DNA of 22,936 nt. Origin: PGYR01 sp040264895. Its GTDB lineage: Bacteria; Bacteroidota; Ignavibacteria; Kapaibacteriales; UBA2268. Position 1 is the stretch's first letter. Each line of letters begins with the position of its first letter. The notes below the pieces were generated by a model, which was given only the letters and a program-made list of their open reading frames with translations, was not told the origin of the DNA and ran no database searches. The stretch is taken from positions 1-22,936 of the forward strand of contig JBDQHL010000021.1 in the NCBI GenBank assembly GCA_040264895.1, in the 5' to 3' direction. Shown in pieces: positions 7,304-14,880 of the stretch. The position numbers were made by a program, and so were the translations under genes.

Positions 7304-8863
7304 ATGAACACACCTTCCACACACAAAATAAAACGTGCCATAATATCTGTATCAGATAAAACAGGAATAGCTGAATTTGCTAAGAAATTAAATAATTTAG
7401 GAGTAGAGATTTATTCCACTGGTGGTACTAAAGCTAAAATAAGTGAAGCTGGAGTTCCAGTTAAATCAGTCAGTGAACTCACTAATTTCCCAGAAGTATT
7501 AGGGGGAAGAGTCAAAACTTTACACCCAGCTATTCACTCTGGAATCTTAGCTGACTTAGGTAAGCAAGATCATATTGATGAATTGAAGGAACATAACTTA
7601 GAGTCAATAGACTTACTTGTTGTTAATCTTTATCCGTTCGAAGAAACACTAAAAAAGAACGCTCCTCATGATGATATGATAGAAAACATAGATATAGGTG
7701 GACCAACTATGTTGCGAGCAGCGGCAAAAAATTACAAGTGGACTGCGGTAGTTGTTAATCCGAATAGATATGGAACTGTATTAGAGAGTCTTTCAAATAA
7801 TGAAAATACTCTTTCGGAAGATTTAAGAGTTCAACTAGCAGGAGAAGTATTCGAACATACTGCCAGATATGATTCTGTTATTTCCAATTACTTTAATAGC
7901 TATAATGAAATTGAATTACCGAAGACGGTAAATATCTCATTCAACAAAGAGCAAGATTTAAGATATGGTGAAAACCCGCACCAGTCTGCAGCACTTTATG
8001 GTAATATAACAGAAATATTTGACAAACTGCATGGAAAGGACTTGTCTTACAATAATATAATTGATATTGACTCTGCGGCGAGAATTATAAACGAATTTTC
8101 TGATGATGATGAACCAACAGTATCTATAATAAAGCATACAAACCCATGTGGAGTTGGTAGAGGTAGTAACTTAGTAACTGCTTACGAAAATGCTTTTGAA
8201 ACAGATAAAGTTTCTCCATTCGGTGGCATTATTGCTATGAACAAGACATTGGATATGCAAATGGCAGAAAAAATCCATAGCATGTTCACAGAGGTTTTAA
8301 TTGCTCCAGATTTTGAGACCGAAGCACTAGAGCACCTAATGAAGAAGAAAGATAGAAGATTAATCAAACTTAACTATGATAAGCTGAAAGAAGCACAAGG
8401 ATACGAGTTGAAATCTGTACTTGGTGGTTTACTATCACAATCAGCTGACTCGGTATTAATTAATAATGAGAAAATGGAAGTAGTAACTGACCGTGAACCA
8501 ACTGATGATGAATGGCAAGCACTAATGTTCAACTGGAAAGTTTGTAAACATGTGAAATCGAATGCAATTGTTTATGGTAAAAAAGACAGAACTTTGGGTA
8601 TAGGTGCAGGTCAAATGTCACGTATAGATTCATCACGAATAGCCGTTGAAAAATCTAAGCTTATGGAACTTGATTTGCAAGGTAGCGTGGTAGCTTCAGA
8701 TGCATTTTTCCCATTTGCAGATGGGCTATTGGAAGCAGTAAAAGCAGGAGCTACTGCTGTAATTCAGCCAGGTGGCTCAATAAGAGATGAAGAAGTAATT
8801 AAAGCAGCAAATGAAAATAATGTTGCAATGATATTTACAGGAATGCGCCACTTTAAGCACTAA
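7304..8863 (+). CDS. purH: Bifunctional AICAR formyltransferase / IMP cyclohydrolase
   Basis: A 519-residue cytosolic enzyme for the last two steps of purine synthesis. It transfers a formyl group from 10-formyl-tetrahydrofolate to AICAR and then closes the ring to give IMP. The N-terminal MGS-like cyclohydrolase domain (about 10-200) shows ISVSDKTGI, YSTGGTKAKI, GGRVKTLHPAIHSGIL and NLYPFEET. The formyltransferase domain (about 205-519) shows RYGENPHQ at 220-227 and IIKHTNPCG, with the catalytic Lys277-His278 pair, then VSPFGGIIAMN and a C-terminal FFPFADGLLEA-AVIQPGGSIRD stretch. The length is normal for the family and all key motifs are intact. The ATG at 7304 is the only sensible start. 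The gene stands alone between a receptor operon and its own terminator, with no other pur gene nearby. Confidence 0.97.
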   Translation: MNTPSTHKIKRAIISVSDKTGIAEFAKKLNNLGVEIYSTGGTKAKISEAGVPVKSVSELTNFPEVLGGRVKTLHPAIHSGILADLGKQDHIDELKEHNLESIDLLVVNLYPFEETLKKNAPHDDMIENIDIGGPTMLRAAAKNYKWTAVVVNPNRYGTVLESLSNNENTLSEDLRVQLAGEVFEHTARYDSVISNYFNSYNEIELPKTVNISFNKEQDLRYGENPHQSAALYGNITEIFDKLHGKDLSYNNIIDIDSAARIINEFSDDDEPTVSIIKHTNPCGVGRGSNLVTAYENAFETDKVSPFGGIIAMNKTLDMQMAEKIHSMFTEVLIAPDFETEALEHLMKKKDRRLIKLNYDKLKEAQGYELKSVLGGLLSQSADSVLINNEKMEVVTDREPTDDEWQALMFNWKVCKHVKSNAIVYGKKDRTLGIGAGQMSRIDSSRIAVEKSKLMELDLQGSVVASDAFFPFADGLLEAVKAGATAVIQPGGSIRDEEVIKAANENNVAMIFTGMRHFKH

Positions 8864-8887
8864 GAATTAAGCTGGTATATATTTAAC

Positions 8888-8921
8888 AAACTGCATTGGT
8901 AATCCCTTTGCAGTTTTTTTT
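8888..8921 (+). terminator. Intrinsic terminator of purH
   Basis: AAACTGCA (8888-8895) pairs perfectly with TGCAGTTT (8909-8916) around a 13-nt loop, followed by a run of eight T ending at 8921. It lies 24 nt after the purH stop. Confidence 0.85.
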
Positions 8922-8942
8922 ATGATTATAGAATTAGAACAC

Positions 8943-8974
8943 AAAAAAAACCTCTACTGAAAACAGTAGAGGTT
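8943..8974 (-). terminator. Intrinsic terminator of the bL31-bS18 operon
   Basis: AACCTCTACTG (8949-8959) and CAGTAGAGGTT (8964-8974) form a perfect 11-bp stem with a 4-nt loop. On the minus strand it is followed by a run of eight T (A-run at 8943-8950). It lies 26 nt beyond the rpsR stop and convergent with the purH terminator. Confidence 0.9.
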
Positions 8975-9000
8975 ATAAATTTTCTAACTTCGCAATTAGA

Positions 9001-9258
9001 TTACGAAATATCTTGAGCTACGAATGGCATAAGAGCTAGGTGTCTAGCATGCTTGATAGCCTTCGCAATTCTTCTTTGTTGGTAAGCAGAAACTCCAGTG
9101 ATACGTCTAGGTAGAATTCTACCTTGATCGTTCGTGAATCTGCCAAGGAATTTGATATCCATATAATCGATAACTTTTTGCTTACCTAATGGATTCGGTT
9201 TACTTTTATTTTTAGTACGAGCTGCTGCTCCAGTTTGCATTGGATGTATAGCTGACAT
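9001..9258 (-). CDS. rpsR: Small-subunit ribosomal protein bS18
   Basis: An 85-residue ribosomal protein that binds with bS6 on the 30S platform. The core is diagnostic: VIDYMDIKFLGRF, then GRILPRRITGVSAYQQRRIAKAIKHARHLALMPFV. The N-terminal third is basic and Gly/Ala-rich. No Cys is present, so this is a form without a zinc site. The start ATG at 9258 overlaps the rpmE stop in a TAATG arrangement, with a GAGGT ribosome site 6 nt upstream, so translation is probably coupled. Usually bS18 lies between rpsF and rplI. Here it is last in an operon behind rpmE, which is a less common order. Confidence 0.96.
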   Translation of the reverse strand: MSAIHPMQTGAAARTKNKSKPNPLGKQKVIDYMDIKFLGRFTNDQGRILPRRITGVSAYQQRRIAKAIKHARHLALMPFVAQDIS

Positions 9259-9491
9259 TATATACCTCGCGATTCTTGTATTTTTTTCGATTTTTCAAAA
9301 CGTTTCTTAAATCTATCTACTCTACCAGTAGTATCGACTAAAACTTGTTTACCAGTGTAGAATGGGTGTGATTTAGAATCAATTTCTAAAACCATTCTGT
9401 CATCTTTGTAGCAAGATCTAGTCTTATAAGTTGTACCATCTGTCATCACTATTTCAACAACATGATAGTCAGGATGTATTCCCTTTTTCAT
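9258..9491 (-). CDS. rpmE: Large-subunit ribosomal protein bL31, zinc-free form
   Basis: A 77-residue ribosomal protein of the 50S subunit that helps bridge the two subunits. Family marks are MKKGIHPDYHVVEI at the start, then SHPFYTGKQ and TGRVDRFKKRFEKS. The zinc-binding CxxC pairs of classical bL31 are replaced: the first position reads MTDG and the second DSKS. This is the 'C-minus' form, and the single Cys in TRSCYKDD cannot make a zinc knuckle. An AGG-type ribosome site lies 9-12 nt upstream. The gene follows a small 55-codon gene after only 9 nt and overlaps rpsR by one base. Confidence 0.95.
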   Translation of the reverse strand: MKKGIHPDYHVVEIVMTDGTTYKTRSCYKDDRMVLEIDSKSHPFYTGKQVLVDTTGRVDRFKKRFEKSKKIQESRGI

Positions 9492-9500
9492 AAAACTAAC

Positions 9501-9668
9501 CTATTTATTTATTTCTATTTTTTGTAGTTCATTAAGGTCTTTAACCTTAATTAATTTTGTCAAAAGTCTTAAAGTATCACGATTTTCATCTTGGTACCAT
9601 TTCAATACTTTTACTGAAATTAGGTCTGAACCTTTTCCTTTTGCGTCGAATGTTTGCTTCTTTGCCAT
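9501..9668 (-). CDS. Small basic protein of 55 residues, first gene of the bL31-bS18 operon
   Basis: A short gene I read directly from the minus strand: ATG at 9666-9668, stop TAG at 9501-9503. The protein begins MAKKQTFDAKGKGSDLISV, continues KVLKWYQDENRDTLRLL, and ends in a Lys-rich tail with IKVKDLNEL. It is very basic with no Cys, signal peptide or membrane segment. Reality as a gene is supported by an AGGA ribosome site 10 nt before the ATG, a strong consensus promoter at 9697-9727, and a gap of only 9 nt to rpmE. I do not recognise the family. Its size, charge and position suggest a ribosome-associated protein, and it vaguely recalls the DUF4295 small proteins beside ribosomal genes in Bacteroidota, but that link is a guess. 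Confidence 0.72.
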   Translation of the reverse strand: MAKKQTFDAKGKGSDLISVKVLKWYQDENRDTLRLLTKLIKVKDLNELQKIEINK

Positions 9669-9696
9669 TTTTATTATCCTGATTTTACAAGAACTA

Positions 9697-9727
9697 CAAA
9701 TCTAACAGATATTTTATTAACTGCAAA
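9697..9727 (-). promoter_or_regulatory. Bacteroidota-type promoter of the bL31-bS18 operon
   Basis: On the minus strand TTTG (plus 9724-9727) and TAGATTTG (plus 9697-9704) are 19 bp apart, an exact fit to the TTTG-N19-TAnnTTTG consensus. The -7 element ends 28 nt before the ATG of the 55-residue gene. Confidence 0.7.
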
Positions 9728-9766
9728 ACATTTTATGCTTTTTATTTATATAATTCTTAGATAAAT

Positions 9767-10624
9767 CTATAACTCACTAATTTGAATCTTTTCTTCTACA
9801 AAAATTCCTTTTTCACCAGACCCTAATCTTCCCGCCTGCACCTCATGGTCATGCTCAAAAACGACAATCCACTTATCTTCATACGCAATAGGAAAATGCT
9901 TTTTCTTTTCTGCGAGTGTAGTAAGTGGGAAATTATCATAACCCATAATGAATGGGTAGCTAATATGAGCAGTTGTTGGAGTCAAATCTGCTCCAAAAAG
10001 AAGTGTTTCTCCCCCATCGCTTATCTTAACCATTTGCATAGCTTTGGTATGTCCATCTACAGGAATAACAGTTATACCTGGAAAAATCTCCCCTTTCCCA
10101 TCTAGAAACTCTAACATTCCATTTGCATTGACAGGTTCCCAATTCACAGGCATAAATGAAGCTCTATCTTTCATTGTTGGGTTCATTGCCCATTTGTATT
10201 GTTCTTTCTGAACATAATGCTTTGCTTTTGTAAAAATTGGGATTGGCTCACCATTCTCCATAATTGTGGACCCACCAGAATGATCAAAGTGTAAATGTGT
10301 ATAAACGAAATCGGTAATATCGTCTGCAGTCAAACCATATTTCGAAAGTCCAATATTAATTGGAGTTAATTTAGGGTCTATATCATATATTTTTTCTAAT
10401 TTTTCGCCAAGTTTATTACCACTACCAGAGTCAATCAACATAACTTTATCATCCCAACGGACAAGTAATGGGCGACTAGCCATAGGTATTCTATTTAAAT
10501 CATCTGCATTTGTGTAAGCTCTTTGCCATAAGGCTTTTGGTACAACACCGAACATAGCTCCACCATCTAGAGCTAGACTACCTGTATCTACTGCATCTAT
10601 CTGAAATTTACCTACTTTTATCAT
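9767..10624 (-). CDS. Metallo-beta-lactamase-fold hydrolase
   Basis: A 285-residue zinc hydrolase without a signal peptide, so probably cytosolic. The metal ligands are complete: His110, His112, Asp114 and His115 in THLHFDHSGG, His192 in VDGHTKAM, Asp213 in FGADLTPT and His258 or His260 in FEHDH. The N-terminal GAMFGVVPKALWQR segment and the LLIDSG-type strand are typical of the subgroup that includes lactonases and methyl-parathion-hydrolase-like enzymes. Substrate cannot be told from sequence. Lactone or ester cleavage is plausible, quorum quenching is possible but unproven. It is transcribed in the same direction as the downstream ribosomal operon, from which it is separated by 98 nt containing that operon's own promoter. 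It is divergent from the prolyl isomerase gene. Confidence 0.88.
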   Translation of the reverse strand: MIKVGKFQIDAVDTGSLALDGGAMFGVVPKALWQRAYTNADDLNRIPMASRPLLVRWDDKVMLIDSGSGNKLGEKLEKIYDIDPKLTPINIGLSKYGLTADDITDFVYTHLHFDHSGGSTIMENGEPIPIFTKAKHYVQKEQYKWAMNPTMKDRASFMPVNWEPVNANGMLEFLDGKGEIFPGITVIPVDGHTKAMQMVKISDGGETLLFGADLTPTTAHISYPFIMGYDNFPLTTLAEKKKHFPIAYEDKWIVVFEHDHEVQAGRLGSGEKGIFVEEKIQISEL

Positions 10625-10699
10625 ATCTATTTATTACTTATTTATTTGCTATTAGTCATATACTAAACTAAACACATATTAACAATCTAACAAATACTA

Positions 10700-10730
10700 T
10701 TGGATATTTACCATATCGTTGTTATTTTTG
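10700..10730 (+). promoter_or_regulatory. Bacteroidota-type promoter of the prolyl isomerase gene
   Basis: TTG at 10700-10702 and TATTTTTG at 10723-10730 are separated by 20 bp, fitting the consensus. The element lies 53 nt before the ATG at 10784. Confidence 0.65.
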
Positions 10731-10783
10731 TTACTTGCACTCAATTGCAAAAAAGAAATTTAATAAATTAAGGTTTTATACTA

Positions 10784-12952
10784 ATGGGTACTTTTGAAAG
10801 AATACGATCGTTGTCGCCGTGGATTCTTACGGCTTTTGCAGTAGTTTTTATTTTATTTATGGCACTTGCAGATGCTGATATAGGTGGAGTTACATCCGCT
10901 ACAAACAATCCGCAAACTATGCCGATTGCTACTGTTAATGGCGAAGAAATAAAATATGTTGATTACGAAAGAAATGTAAGTCAAGAGTTAGAAAACCAAA
11001 GAACTCAAAAACCAGATGCACCTGTTAATGACAAACAAGTCAGAAACCAGATGTTCAACACTATGATAAATGGTCAAATTGTTGATCAATATTCTAAGAA
11101 AACTGGTGCTTATGTAACTGAAGAAGTTGTAGCAAAGGAATTACTTTCTAATCCACCAGACTTTATGAAACAAAGATTTATGGATTCAGCAGGTACTTTC
11201 CAAAGACAAGCTTATGTTGACTTATTAACTGATCCTGCAGGTTACTACAACAGAGTTGCACCTGATATGGATCCTAATGAAAGACAAAAAGCATTGGCTC
11301 AGTTCCGTGATGAAATCAATATGATTACAAATTACTTGCGTGACCAAAAGAAACAACAAATGCTTACTAATGTAGTAAACACTGCAACTGGCGTTGTTTC
11401 TAAAACTTATGCTAAACAGTCTTATATTGATAATAATAGTACGGCTAATGCATTATATATTAAGTTTCCAACAGCATCTGTTTCAGATGATGATTTGAAC
11501 ATAACTGATGAAGACCTTAAAGCATACTATGAAGCACACAAAGAAAGATACAGACAAGAAGCAACTAGAACTATCAAATATGCAGCTTTTAGATTGAAGC
11601 CTTCTGCTAATGACACAGCAAGTGCTTCTAAAAAAGTGAATCTACTTAGTAGTTTATTAATAACTGCTGACTCTTCTAGTAAAGACAGCGTCTTTTCAGA
11701 GAAGCTAAGAGATTTCAATGGTGAGACATCTGACTATACATTAATTAAAGATATCGAGCCAAGAATAGCTCAATTCCTTACTGACATAAACGAAGGTGAA
11801 ATTAAAGGTCCTATCAGAGCATCTGATGGTACTTATTTCGTAAGATTAGATGATGTAAGAACAGGCGAGAACAAAGTTGTTAAAGCTAGCCACATACTTG
11901 TTAAGTTCGATGATGGTAAAGATGCCGCAATGGCTAAAGCTAAAGACTTATTGAATCAAGCTAAAGGCGGAGCTGACTTTAACGATTTGGCTAGAAAAAA
12001 TTCGCAAGATCCATCAGCTGCACAAAATGGTGGTGACTTGGGTTACTTTGGAAAAGGACAAATGGTTCCAGCATTCGAAGAAGCTGCTTTCAATGCTAAT
12101 CCTGGTGATATTGTTGGACCAGTAGAAACTCAGTTTGGTTACCACGTAATCAAAATAGAGGATATTAAATCTGAAGAATACAAATATTCTTATATTAATA
12201 TTACTCCTAAGATGTCTGGAATTAGTAAAAATCAAATTATCAGAGACGCCGTTTCATTTAAAAATCAATTAGAAAAAGGTGCTGATATTGATGAATTAGC
12301 TGAAAAACTAGAACTAAATGTTCAAGAGACAGCACCATTTATCAAACAAAGACCAACATTAACAAGCCAGTATTTAACTGACAAGGCTTTCATTTCTGAA
12401 TTAAATACAGTTTTGGAACCTATTGAAATTGACAACTATGGATACATTGTAGCAAAGGTAACTGGGGCTACAGAAAAGGGTATAGCACCTTTTGAAGCTG
12501 TAGAAGAAAAAGTTAGAGCTAGTGTTAGAATAGAAAAAGCATTAGAGTATCAATTAGCTAAAGCAAATGAAGTATATAGCAAGATTAAAGGTTCTGGTGT
12601 AATAACAAAAGCAGCAGAGGTTGACCCATCTCTTCAAGTACAGAATGCTCAAAATATAAGTAATAACGGAGCTATCCCTGGTGGTGGTAAAGACTTCATC
12701 TTTACCGATTATGTTATGAATGCACCTATCAACAAGGTATCTGAACCATTTATGGGTGATAACGCTGTTTATATAATTCAAGTAACTAGTAAAGAGACTC
12801 CAAGTGAAGAAGTAGTAAATAATGCTTTACCTTCTTACATGCAGCAACTTAAAGCAAAAAATCAAAGGAATACTTATTTCTTATGGTTAAATCAAGCTAA
12901 GAAAGATGCTGAAATCGAAGATATGAGACATACTCAATACAAGAGTTATTAA
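10784..12952 (+). CDS. ppiD: PpiD/SurA-type peptidyl-prolyl cis-trans isomerase
   Basis: A 722-residue membrane-anchored periplasmic chaperone. A single N-terminal transmembrane segment (about 12-30) is followed by a SurA-N-like chaperone region (about 45-215: ATVNGEEIKYVDYERN and long amphipathic helices). The parvulin rotamase domain lies at about 364-460, with KASHILVKF, ADFNDLARKNSQDPSAAQNGGDLGYFGKGQMVPAFEEAAF and FGYHVIKIED. A C-terminal region of about 260 residues carries further isomerase-like repeats without clear active-site residues. This order is that of PpiD, which helps fold outer-membrane and secreted proteins as they leave the Sec translocon. The length exceeds E. coli PpiD, as is usual in Bacteroidota. 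AAGG lies about 12 nt before the start. The gene is monocistronic, with its own promoter and a strong terminator. Confidence 0.92.
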   Translation: MGTFERIRSLSPWILTAFAVVFILFMALADADIGGVTSATNNPQTMPIATVNGEEIKYVDYERNVSQELENQRTQKPDAPVNDKQVRNQMFNTMINGQIVDQYSKKTGAYVTEEVVAKELLSNPPDFMKQRFMDSAGTFQRQAYVDLLTDPAGYYNRVAPDMDPNERQKALAQFRDEINMITNYLRDQKKQQMLTNVVNTATGVVSKTYAKQSYIDNNSTANALYIKFPTASVSDDDLNITDEDLKAYYEAHKERYRQEATRTIKYAAFRLKPSANDTASASKKVNLLSSLLITADSSSKDSVFSEKLRDFNGETSDYTLIKDIEPRIAQFLTDINEGEIKGPIRASDGTYFVRLDDVRTGENKVVKASHILVKFDDGKDAAMAKAKDLLNQAKGGADFNDLARKNSQDPSAAQNGGDLGYFGKGQMVPAFEEAAFNANPGDIVGPVETQFGYHVIKIEDIKSEEYKYSYINITPKMSGISKNQIIRDAVSFKNQLEKGADIDELAEKLELNVQETAPFIKQRPTLTSQYLTDKAFISELNTVLEPIEIDNYGYIVAKVTGATEKGIAPFEAVEEKVRASVRIEKALEYQLAKANEVYSKIKGSGVITKAAEVDPSLQVQNAQNISNNGAIPGGGKDFIFTDYVMNAPINKVSEPFMGDNAVYIIQVTSKETPSEEVVNNALPSYMQQLKAKNQRNTYFLWLNQAKKDAEIEDMRHTQYKSY

Positions 12953-12984
12953 TTATTAATCTCTTTTTAGATTATAAAAACTTC

Positions 12985-13019
12985 AAAGCTCAGTTCCTAA
13001 ATCCAACTGAGCTTTTTTT
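12985..13019 (+). terminator. Intrinsic terminator touching the hpnC start codon
   Basis: AAAGCTCAGTT (12985-12995) and AACTGAGCTTT (13005-13015) form a perfect 11-bp stem around a 9-nt loop, followed by seven T at 13013-13019. The hpnC ATG begins at the very next base. Confidence 0.9.
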
Positions 13020-13919
13020 ATGAAATATACCTACGAAGAAATAGAATCATTAGCTGCAAGTAATTCGGACCTAAATGTTAGTAATTTAGACGAAGCATAT
13101 TCTTATTGCAAAAAGTTAGCTACCTCTCACTATGAGAACTTTCCTGTAGGTTCTGTACTTATACCTAAGCACCTAAGGAAATACTTTTATTCAATCTATG
13201 CCTTCTCAAGATTATGTGATGATATAGCTGACGAAAACTTAGAAATTGAAAAATCTGAACGCTATGGCCTGCTTAACCAAATTGAAAATAACTTAGTATT
13301 ACCATCAAGTTCATTGCAAACACCAATATTGAAAGCAGTAGTGGACACAACTATTAGAACTAAAATTGAAACTACAGATTTAATTAGACTCAATAAAGCA
13401 TTTAAACAAGATATTTACTTCCACCATGCAGAAACATTCGAAGAACTGTTGGACTATTGTGATTATTCTGCGAACCCCGTTGGTGAAATGATTCTTAAAT
13501 TATTTGATAATAATAACGCTGAAGCTGTAGCTTACTCTGATGATATATGTACTGCACTACAATTAGTTAACTTTTGGCAAGATATAAGTAGAGATATTGA
13601 AAAGGGGCGCTGTTTTATACCTTCAGATTATTTAGAAAAATATCATTTAGACTGTAACAATCTTAGTTATAATATTGTTAATTTCAACGTATGCATGAAT
13701 CAGCTTTATGCAAAAACTGAAAAATTATTTGAAAAAGGTATAAATTTACTCTATCTTGTTAAAAACAAACGATTAAAATTCGAACTGAAATTAATAATTT
13801 CATCAGGAATACGTATTTTAGAGAAATGCAGAATATCAGAAGATAAAATAATATCTAAAAGACCTGCATTGAATAAAGTTGATTACATTGGTATAATATT
13901 AAAATCCTTGACCTTATGA
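13020..13919 (+). CDS. hpnC: Hydroxysqualene synthase (presqualene diphosphate to hydroxysqualene)
   Basis: A 299-residue member of the squalene/phytoene synthase family. HpnC converts presqualene diphosphate to hydroxysqualene in the HpnD-HpnC-HpnE route to squalene, used for hopanoids. The family mark SHYENFPVGSVLIP is at residues 36-49. The two magnesium-binding acidic motifs are DDIAD at 67-71 and QDISRDIEKGRCFIP starting at 187, preceded by LVNFW, which is typical of HpnC. The only usable start is the ATG at 13020: no other ATG, GTG or TTG precedes the conserved LDEAYSYC segment. It has no ribosome site because the upstream bases are the T-run of the previous terminator. The gene overlaps hpnD by 4 nt (ATGA). 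A carotenoid role is a less likely alternative. Confidence 0.9.
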   Translation: MKYTYEEIESLAASNSDLNVSNLDEAYSYCKKLATSHYENFPVGSVLIPKHLRKYFYSIYAFSRLCDDIADENLEIEKSERYGLLNQIENNLVLPSSSLQTPILKAVVDTTIRTKIETTDLIRLNKAFKQDIYFHHAETFEELLDYCDYSANPVGEMILKLFDNNNAEAVAYSDDICTALQLVNFWQDISRDIEKGRCFIPSDYLEKYHLDCNNLSYNIVNFNVCMNQLYAKTEKLFEKGINLLYLVKNKRLKFELKLIISSGIRILEKCRISEDKIISKRPALNKVDYIGIILKSLTL

Positions 13920-14827
13920 TGGAAAGCATAACAAAAAAGAGCTTAGCTCAATACGAAAAGCAAAAACCAATAGAGGAAGTTAAGTCTAACTTTTTGTATT
14001 CGTTTTCCTTGTTACCAAAGGATGAAAAAGCTGCAATCAACTCGCTTTATGCCTTCTGTAGTTATATAGATGATATAGTAGATAGCACATCAAGCACTAG
14101 CCCAGAAGTCATAGAAAGAAAAGAAAAGAGATTGAATTGGTGGGAAAAAGAGATTGAGAAACTCTATAATAAAGAACACAAAAACATATTAATTGCACCT
14201 TTGACTGATCTACTTGACAAGTTTAACATACCAAAACAGTATTTTATTACTTTAATCAAAGGGTGCAGAAGAGATTTATACCAAAATCGTTATCAAAGCT
14301 TTACAGAATTGAAAGACTACTGTTACTCGGTAGCATCAGTTGTTGGGCTAATGAGCATTGAAATATTTGGGTACAAATACGATTCAACAAAGCAATATGC
14401 AGTCAATCTAGGTTATGCACTACAACTAACAAATATACTTCGTGATGTTAAACACGACAAGGACAATGGCTATATTTACTTGCCAAAAGAAGACATGGAG
14501 AAATTTGGTTATAGTGAAGAAGACCTTATAAATGAAGTATATAATAATAACTTTATAAAATTAATGGAATTTCAGGTACATAGAGCAAAGAAATATTATT
14601 ATGAAGCACGATCAGAACTTATGTCAGAGGATAAAAACTCAATGCTTCCTGCTCAAGTAATGGATGAAATATATTTCCGTTTGTTAGAAAAAATAGAGCT
14701 AAATAATTACAATGTTTTCAAGAAAAAGATAAAAGTATCATTGGTTCATAAAGTTATGATAGCTGTAAAACATTGGTTAAATTTAAAATTGTTTGTAAAT
14801 AGGTTTAGTAATAATAAAAACCTTTAA
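13916..14827 (+). CDS. hpnD: Presqualene diphosphate synthase
   Basis: A 303-residue member of the squalene/phytoene synthase family. HpnD joins two farnesyl diphosphates to presqualene diphosphate, the substrate of HpnC. The acidic motifs are DDIVD at residues 52-56 within AFCSYIDDIVD, and NILRDVKHDKDNGYIYLP with Asp177 and Asp181. YSFSLLP and YCYSVASVVGLMSIEIFGY are also typical. The start is the ATG at 13916 inside the ATGA overlap with hpnC; a second ATG follows at 13919. The pair hpnC-hpnD is normally joined by hpnE, which is not present here. CrtB-type phytoene synthase is the main alternative, but the tight pairing with hpnC argues for the squalene role. Confidence 0.9.
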   Translation: MMESITKKSLAQYEKQKPIEEVKSNFLYSFSLLPKDEKAAINSLYAFCSYIDDIVDSTSSTSPEVIERKEKRLNWWEKEIEKLYNKEHKNILIAPLTDLLDKFNIPKQYFITLIKGCRRDLYQNRYQSFTELKDYCYSVASVVGLMSIEIFGYKYDSTKQYAVNLGYALQLTNILRDVKHDKDNGYIYLPKEDMEKFGYSEEDLINEVYNNNFIKLMEFQVHRAKKYYYEARSELMSEDKNSMLPAQVMDEIYFRLLEKIELNNYNVFKKKIKVSLVHKVMIAVKHWLNLKLFVNRFSNNKNL

Positions 14828-14844
14828 AACTTATAAAAAAATAT

Positions 14845-14852
14845 TATTTTTG
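14845..14852 (+). promoter_or_regulatory. Candidate -7 element for nuoE
   Basis: TATTTTTG exactly fits TAnnTTTG and lies 28 nt before the nuoE start. A TTT stands about 19 bp upstream but lacks the G. A good ribosome site, AGAGGA at 14872-14877, follows. Confidence 0.45.
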
Positions 14853-14880
14853 TAAGTACAAAATTCAAATTAGAGGAAAC

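Noticed and set aside
9501..9668. Calling the 55-residue gene bL33 (rpmG) or DUF4295
   Set aside because: It lacks the bL33 core and Cys positions, and the likeness to DUF4295 is too vague to name.
9845..10105. Open frame on the plus strand inside the metallo-hydrolase gene
   Set aside because: Antisense shadow of a conserved enzyme; its composition is unlike neighbouring proteins and no ribosome site or family match is visible.
11527..12781. Several minus-strand frames of 60-75 codons inside the prolyl isomerase gene
   Set aside because: Their sequences are low-complexity shadows of a well-conserved gene on the other strand.
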